A program made the position numbers and the translations under genes. A DNA stretch of 64,000 nucleotides from Histomonas meleagridis (taxonomy: Eukaryota; Parabasalia; Tritrichomonadida; Dientamoebidae): assembly GCA_020186115.1 (NCBI GenBank), contig WSYJ01000149.1, positions 1,240,001 through 1,304,000 on the forward strand, given 5' to 3'. The notes below the pieces were generated by a model. It was given only the letters and a program-made list of their open reading frames with translations. It did no database searches and was not told the origin of the DNA. Of this stretch, positions 59,401 through 64,000 are shown one piece after another (positions within the stretch are counted from its first letter, which is position 1; each line of letters begins with the position of its first letter).

Positions 59401-59904
59401 ATGGAAAACTGTTCCCCAAATGAACTAATTGAAGAGTTTGATAAAGAAGTTATTAAAAGATGCAATACTATTAGAATGAATTCAGAAAATACAGCAAGCA
59501 ACATGAAAAATGCATTTGAATTAATATTATCATCTATACCCGAAAGCATACGCAAGATGCCAATTAAGGTTCTCGTTAAAAAATATGATGGAGATATACA
59601 AAAGGCCATTACTCATTTAAGTCACACATCATCAACTCCACACAAATCTCGAAATCCCCGCACTCCAAAGAGTGTAAAATTCACCAAAAGTATTCATGCA
59701 ACTCCGGCAACTCCATTTCTTGCTCAGATTCTTAAACAAAAGGCTGAACAAGAAAATCGATTACTCGCTAATAAATCACAAAAGCGCACTCACTTACAAA
59801 CACCCACTCGTGCCCGTCCTACGACAAAGAATATTACAAGTACACCAAAATCTCGAACATTTACACCAACAAAAACGAAAAGACCTCAAAAACAAGTTCG
59901 TTAA
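59401..59904 (+). CDS. borealin-like chromosomal passenger complex protein
   Basis: A 167-residue basic protein. Residues 6-70 (NELIEEFDKEVIKRCNTIRMNSENTASNMKNAFELILSSIPESIRKMPIKVLVKKYDGD) match the pattern of the Nbl1/Borealin N-terminal domain: an EFDxEVxxR helix, then a second helix leading to xxIPxxIRxMxxxxLL. That helix packs with INCENP and survivin in the passenger complex. The remaining 95 residues are Lys/Arg-rich and carry many TP sites (TPHKSRNPRTPKS, TPTRARP, TPKSRTFTPTKTK), typical CDK-phosphorylated, chromatin-binding tails. Expected role: mitotic centromere targeting of Aurora kinase. The open frame extends to 59389 but only with TTG, so 59401 is the start. Confidence 0.6.
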   Translation: MENCSPNELIEEFDKEVIKRCNTIRMNSENTASNMKNAFELILSSIPESIRKMPIKVLVKKYDGDIQKAITHLSHTSSTPHKSRNPRTPKSVKFTKSIHATPATPFLAQILKQKAEQENRLLANKSQKRTHLQTPTRARPTTKNITSTPKSRTFTPTKTKRPQKQVR

Positions 59905-59937
59905 TACACCGAAAAAAAATTGTTTAAATCAATAAAT

Positions 59938-60678
59938 TTAACTAATAATTTCGATATAATTTTGTTTTCCGCCTCTAAATATCTTTTTATATGAACCATT
60001 CCAAATCACATATGCACACAACGAACCTAAAAAGAAACCAGCAGTCGCATCATCTGTGTGATTCCTATACGAACGGATAGACATTGACCCGATTATTAAC
60101 CCTGCAAAATAAGGAAGAAGAGAGAGACATTGGAACCATGTTGAGCTTGATTTTGTGAATTTTTGCATGAAAAGCGTGAAGAAAAGAGATGATGAAGAAA
60201 CAAGAGTGGCTGTTGTGGATGGAAATGAAAGGAATTCATTGTTAGTATCATATTTGCTGAGTTGTTGGCATGGATTTGTTGTATTTGTACCGCACCGAGA
60301 AAAGATATCGGGACGAGCTCGTCCAACAAAAAGGGAAACAGATATGCAAACAACGCATGACATCATCACCGAACATGCATGGATCCATATAGCAGAGAAT
60401 AAATGAAATTCATTGGTGACGGAACAAATCTTTTTTTGAATGAAGTAAAGAATTACAAAAAGAATCCACATGAGTAAAAACGAAAACAAAAGAGGTAATA
60501 TAAATTCGAATAAGGGAATATCTTTATACGGGAAATTGGAAAGAGAATCATTTTCTGGGATAAATAATCTGTGGGAATTAATAAATGAAAATCCAACATA
60601 AAAAGAACAGAGAACCACTGCAGTGATAAATTCTTTGATTGCAAATCTCTCGGAAAAACTTGATTTTGGAGGGTCCAA
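59938..60678 (-). CDS. PAP2/lipid phosphate phosphatase-like membrane protein, no in-frame ATG and altered active site
   Basis: About 246 open codons with six hydrophobic segments, the fold of LPP/PAP2 enzymes (FAIKEFITAVVLCSFYVGFSF; SVSLFVGRARPDIFSRCGTN; FLSFPSTTATLVSSSSLFFT; SIRSYRNHTDDATAGFFLG). The three phosphatase motifs are K(x6)RP, PSGH and SR(x5)H(x3)D. Here motif 1 keeps GRARP but not the Lys, motif 2 reads PSTT with no His, and motif 3 keeps R and H-x-x-D. Catalysis is therefore doubtful. The frame has a stop upstream and no ATG until about residue 64; an ATG at 60728 in the neighbouring frame (MKTFKRYVLGHPES) runs over the same start. A frameshift near TTTTT at about 60652-60656, a non-ATG start or an unseen intron could explain it. 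Confidence 0.55.
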   Translation of the reverse strand: MDPPKSSFSERFAIKEFITAVVLCSFYVGFSFINSHRLFIPENDSLSNFPYKDIPLFEFILPLLFSFLLMWILFVILYFIQKKICSVTNEFHLFSAIWIHACSVMMSCVVCISVSLFVGRARPDIFSRCGTNTTNPCQQLSKYDTNNEFLSFPSTTATLVSSSSLFFTLFMQKFTKSSSTWFQCLSLLPYFAGLIIGSMSIRSYRNHTDDATAGFFLGSLCAYVIWNGSYKKIFRGGKQNYIEIIS

Positions 60679-61061
60679 CTTATTTTGGATTCAGGGTGCC
60701 CTAAAACGTATCGTTTAAACGTCTTCATTTCAAAGAGTTTTCACTCAAAAAATAGGAAATTTCCTTTCGAAAGCAAAAAAACACCTAACACATTAAACAA
60801 AATTAACAAGGACACTAAAAACTTGATTTACTTTGAATTTTACAAAATTTATTGATTGAACAATTTGGTAGAAAATCATTATTTTAATCTAAATCATCTC
60901 TCTCAAAATAAATAAATAAATAAATAAATAAAACACAAATATGTATGCTGTTGGACTCAAGAAAGCATTGAACATTTCTTTTACCCTTTAGCAAACCATA
61001 TTTTCAATCCAGAAAAAATGGGATATGAAAATAATGAGTTTATGCCAAAAGTATGGATAGT
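60679..61061. other. intergenic region with (AAAT)n microsatellite
   Basis: Contains an (AAAT)n run near 60,908-60,932 and GTTTAAAC at 60713-60720. A motif AGGGTGCCCTAAAACGTA at 60693-60710 resembles GGGGTGCCCCAAAACGTT at 56067-56084. Confidence 0.5.
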
Positions 61062-61382
61062 TCACTCTTTGGAAGTTGGACCATATGTACGAAGCTCATA
61101 TGTATCCTTTGCTGTTGAGATAACCCGATAACGTTCGTGGAATCCTTGCTTCTGAAGGAACTTACGAGCATAGTAACGAACAGCACGCTTTGAATACTCG
61201 ACGTTGCATGTGATAACAATACTACTTTCCTTTGCGTCGGCTTCAATTGTTACCTTGTTTTTAAGATTGTTGACAAGCTTGTGAACCTTCATCTTCTTTT
61301 GAAGATATTCAACAAAGTCTTGAAGTGAGAAAACTTTATCAGATATTGGTGAAGCAGAATCAATCTTATAAACAGCAAACAT
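61062..61382 (-). CDS. RPL22: 60S ribosomal protein eL22
   Basis: A 106-residue protein matching eL22: KIDSASPISDKVFSLQDFVEYLQKKMKVH, NNLKNKVTIEADAKESSIVITCNVEYSKRAVRYYARKFLQKQGFHERYRVISTAKDTYELRTY. Typical features are the SKRxxxYxxxKxLxK segment and the final YELRxY. The family usually has 115-130 residues; an acidic tail seen in animals is absent. Start taken at 61382 because the frame further upstream begins only with GTG and because two tandem initiator elements lie 6 and 18 nt before this ATG. Component of the large subunit. Codon bias is like the other highly expressed genes here. Confidence 0.9.
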   Translation of the reverse strand: MFAVYKIDSASPISDKVFSLQDFVEYLQKKMKVHKLVNNLKNKVTIEADAKESSIVITCNVEYSKRAVRYYARKFLQKQGFHERYRVISTAKDTYELRTYGPTSKE

Positions 61383-61383
61383 T

Positions 61384-61402
61384 AAAGTGACTTGAAAAGT
61401 GA
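61384..61402 (-). promoter_or_regulatory. tandem Inr elements (TCACTTT twice)
   Basis: Two copies of AAGTCACTTT, 12 bp apart, lie directly before the eL22 ATG; A(+1) at 61400 or 61388 gives leaders of 18 or 6 nt. Confidence 0.6.
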
Positions 61403-61517
61403 CTTTTGGCCCAGCCACGACGATAGAAAGCCGCTACTATTGAGTCGGATTTGATCATCCACTTTTCTGTTGAACTTTTGAAAGCACTTTTTGAATCGAA
61501 ATTACATACGTTATTAA

Positions 61518-64000
61518 ATGGCTCAAACAGATTTATCTATTATTTCTGAAAGTATTAAAAATTTATATCAAATTGGATTTTCTGTTTATGTACATTGTTC
61601 TAAAGTTCATTCTCTTATTCAAGCATTTAAATCAGCAGATCAAATTTTATCCAATATCAAGTTAAGCCATAAAATAAAACTAGCTACTATTTTTTCAAAC
61701 ATAATTTCTACCATTGAACAATTCAAGCAAATTTGTATTAATTGTGGTAGAAATATTTTTCTTAATTTTGTTTTAACAACTCCATTAAGACAAGTATATA
61801 CAGAAATTTTATCAATAAGAAATGCCTTAAAAAGCAACTTCAATAACCTTGGACTCAAAAATGTTAGTGAGTTATTTGAAATATCAGAACATGATTTACA
61901 AATGCAAAATATTGTTGATATCAAACGAATTTTCCATATTATTGTTCAACTTCGAAAACAAAAAGTTGTTTTATCACGACAAGATGTTCTTCAAAAAATG
62001 GCATCACGATTAAAATCAATTAATTCCTATAACATCCAAATTGGCGAAGAAGATTGTGAATTTGTTGCAATTCCACCACTTCCCATACGTATTGATTTCA
62101 TATTAAATTTTTCTGATCTTGAAATCATTTCTGAGATTGGTAGTGGTATCTCAGGTAAAGTATACAAAGGAAGGCATAAACCAACGAATCGTTTTGTAGC
62201 CATTAAAGTTCTTCACAACCAAGATCAACAAACGCTAACATTTCGTAGGGAAATTTCAATACTTTCTTCGTTAAACAATCCATTTATCGTAGAATTCATA
62301 GGTTATACTAACAAGTCACCATTTTGTATTGTAACTGAATTACTTTCAAGTTCGTTACGTGCGAAACTTAACTCTCCTACATTTTTATCATCATCTGAGA
62401 AAACCATCATAGCCATTGATATTGCATTTGGACTTTTATATTTACATGAACGTAATATAATTCATCGTGATCTTAAAAGTCCGAATGTAATTCTTACTAA
62501 TGATAATAGAGCGAAGATTTGTGATTTTGGACTTTCACGACTTCGTTCTAATAAACCATTAACTGGTAACATTGGTACCACTTCATGGATGGCACCTGAA
62601 GTATTAATATCATCACCTATATATGACACAAAAGTTGATATTTATAGTTATGGGATTTTATTATGGGAATTATTAACATGTGAAATTCCTTATAAAGGAA
62701 TTCCAAGTGAAAAACTTCCGACTTTAATAGTGAATGAAAATTTAAGGCCAAAAATACCAAAAAATACTCCTCCGAAATTAACATTTTTAATTAATTCATG
62801 TTTAAAATCAAATCCTAAAGAGCGTCCCACGATAAATGAAGTTATACAATTATTATCTTCTCCTCAAACACATTTTCCTGGATCTGATTCACAATATGTA
62901 TTACGTACAACGAATTTAATACGTAAACATTCACGTTCAATATCAGACCCTTATAAAATGATTAAAACAATTGATACCAAATTTAAGCCTAAAGTAAATT
63001 TAAATTCTTTAGTTACACAACCAAATTCTTCTACATTAAATAAAATAATTGATGATTATCGACGAATATTAAAATCGGGGAAAATTACAATTGTAATGAT
63101 ACAAAATTTAATTAATGCAATTAATATTTCACATATATCAAATAAGCCAATGTTAATACAGTTATTATCGGAAACTTTAATATTATTTCCAAAAATGATA
63201 ACTTGTTTAAATCAATTTAATGGAATTGAAATTATAATTAAACTTTTAAATGAACCTGATATTGAAACCATTGAATCGACATTAATATTACTTCAAACTA
63301 ATATATGTAATGAAATAATTAACATTGATTTAATTAAAGAATTATTGTTATTTAATTCAAATGAAAATTATAATATTCGGAATAAAGCAATTCAAATTCT
63401 ATTTAAAATAATCGATTTTAAATTTGATTTTCTTTTAGGTTTTCCTTCGTTTTTAAGTCGTTTTATAATATTTTCTTTAAAACCTTTAACGAAAACAAAT
63501 TTATTAAATTTACTTAAATATACTTTGTTATTTATACAAAAAACTTCTTCAATAGCAAATGAAACAATTTCTTGTTTAATTTATTTATTGGTAATGTTTC
63601 AAAACAAAAGACAAATATTAAATATACTGAAATATGTTTTAAGATTTGATAATTTTAATAATTTGATTTCACGTGATGTATGGGAATCAGCTTCATTAAG
63701 TTTTGATCAAGATTCAATATTTTTTACACATTACATTGATATAATACCAACACAATATAAAGAAATGATTTCTGTTTTATTTTCGACATGTTCCAAAGAC
63801 AAAAACGCAATTTTAGTGCTAATAAAAATGGCTAAAAAAAATGAATATGGAATATGTATAAGTGATTTATTACCTATACATTTAAAAAACCAAAATTCAT
63901 TAGTGTTAAAGTTATATGAAAATTTAATCGAAATTCCTTTTTGTCATGAAAAAATTTCATATCAAACTGAGTTCTTTTTAATATGTAAAGATTTTTTGCA
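61518..64000 (+). CDS. TKL-like protein kinase (partial, runs off right edge)
   Basis: About 827 codons open from the ATG at 61518 to the window end, with no stop reached. The N-terminal 200 residues are helical (MAQTDLSIISESIKNLYQIGFSVYVH...). The kinase domain (about 205-460) has GSGISGKVYKG, VAIKVL, IIHRDLKSPNVIL, CDFGLSR, GTTSWMAPEV, DIYSYGILLWELLTCEIPYKG and RPTINEVIQLL, the hallmarks of tyrosine-kinase-like (TKL) Ser/Thr kinases, and all catalytic residues. A long C-terminal region of armadillo-like helical hairpins follows (LIQLLSETLILFPKMITCLNQFNGIEIIIKLLNE ...). Trichomonads carry a greatly expanded family with this N-helical/kinase/helical-repeat layout. It is divergent from eL22 with about 135 bp between starts. 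Confidence 0.85.
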   Translation, partial: MAQTDLSIISESIKNLYQIGFSVYVHCSKVHSLIQAFKSADQILSNIKLSHKIKLATIFSNIISTIEQFKQICINCGRNIFLNFVLTTPLRQVYTEILSIRNALKSNFNNLGLKNVSELFEISEHDLQMQNIVDIKRIFHIIVQLRKQKVVLSRQDVLQKMASRLKSINSYNIQIGEEDCEFVAIPPLPIRIDFILNFSDLEIISEIGSGISGKVYKGRHKPTNRFVAIKVLHNQDQQTLTFRREISILSSLNNPFIVEFIGYTNKSPFCIVTELLSSSLRAKLNSPTFLSSSEKTIIAIDIAFGLLYLHERNIIHRDLKSPNVILTNDNRAKICDFGLSRLRSNKPLTGNIGTTSWMAPEVLISSPIYDTKVDIYSYGILLWELLTCEIPYKGIPSEKLPTLIVNENLRPKIPKNTPPKLTFLINSCLKSNPKERPTINEVIQLLSSPQTHFPGSDSQYVLRTTNLIRKHSRSISDPYKMIKTIDTKFKPKVNLNSLVTQPNSSTLNKIIDDYRRILKSGKITIVMIQNLINAINISHISNKPMLIQLLSETLILFPKMITCLNQFNGIEIIIKLLNEPDIETIESTLILLQTNICNEIINIDLIKELLLFNSNENYNIRNKAIQILFKIIDFKFDFLLGFPSFLSRFIIFSLKPLTKTNLLNLLKYTLLFIQKTSSIANETISCLIYLLVMFQNKRQILNILKYVLRFDNFNNLISRDVWESASLSFDQDSIFFTHYIDIIPTQYKEMISVLFSTCSKDKNAILVLIKMAKKNEYGICISDLLPIHLKNQNSLVLKLYENLIEIPFCHEKISYQTEFFLICKDFL

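Overview
The window looks like nuclear DNA of a parabasalid (trichomonad) protist, most likely a very AT-rich lineage such as Tritrichomonas; the genus is inference. Evidence: densely packed, mostly single-exon genes on both strands; eukaryotic proteins (40S eS7, 60S eL22, R-SNARE, SGF29-like tudor protein, NEDD8-type E2, PAK-like kinase); a paralogue of the trichomonad initiator-binding protein IBP39; trichomonad core promoter elements (Inr TCAYWW, Myb-like M3, CCTTT M5) 4-20 bp before several ATGs; UAA stops that merge with UAAA poly(A) signals; and a succinyl-CoA:acetate CoA-transferase of the hydrogenosomal type.

Layout. 0-4 kb: end of an unknown gene, a small MGC lipidation-motif protein, a NEK-like kinase, a MATH-like protein, a longin R-SNARE and a UBC12-like E2. 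4.5-7.7 kb: ankyrin locus A. 7.8-10.3 kb: GMP synthase and a two-RRM protein (minus strand). 10.6-28.7 kb: one 18-kb ORF for a roughly 6,030-residue protein with a pseudokinase, a Sel1-like segment, six midasin/dynein-like AAA modules, a glutaminase/ThuA-like segment and three vWA modules. 28.9-36.6 kb: Pmp-like beta-helix protein, PAK-like kinase with CRIB and membrane tail, eS7, tRNA-Leu(UAG), HEAT-repeat protein and UDP-galactose 4-epimerase. 36.7-37.2 kb: decayed ankyrin copy. 37.5-44.2 kb: SGF29-like protein, two armadillo-like proteins, a small PP1-motif membrane protein and an equilibrative nucleoside transporter. 44.4-45.1 kb: another decayed ankyrin copy. 46.4-51.6 kb: IBP39-like factor, hydrogenosomal CoA-transferase, a GC-richer non-coding island and a LisH/WD40 protein. 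52.7-58.2 kb: ankyrin loci B and C. 59.4-64 kb: borealin-like protein, PAP2-like membrane protein without an in-frame ATG, eL22, and a TKL-like kinase running off the right edge.

The most unusual signal is in the ankyrin loci. A, B and C each have a long 5' ORF that stops at the same place inside an ankyrin repeat. Single stop-free ankyrin-repeat cassettes follow, separated by AT-rich spacers containing stops and frame changes, and the last cassette ends in its own stop. In locus A nine successive cassettes start exactly 170 bp apart (102 bp coding + 68 bp spacer), and locus B has the same 170-bp step. The spacers do not carry the trichomonad GTATGT/ACTAAC intron signals, and at least one contains no GT at all. 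Removing them restores full ankyrin proteins, so the array may use an unrecognised form of intron or bypass, or act as a cassette reservoir; decay of duplicated genes is the competing explanation.

Metabolically, the GMP synthase and the nucleoside transporter fit a purine-salvaging parasite, and the CoA-transferase fits hydrogenosomal acetate formation.
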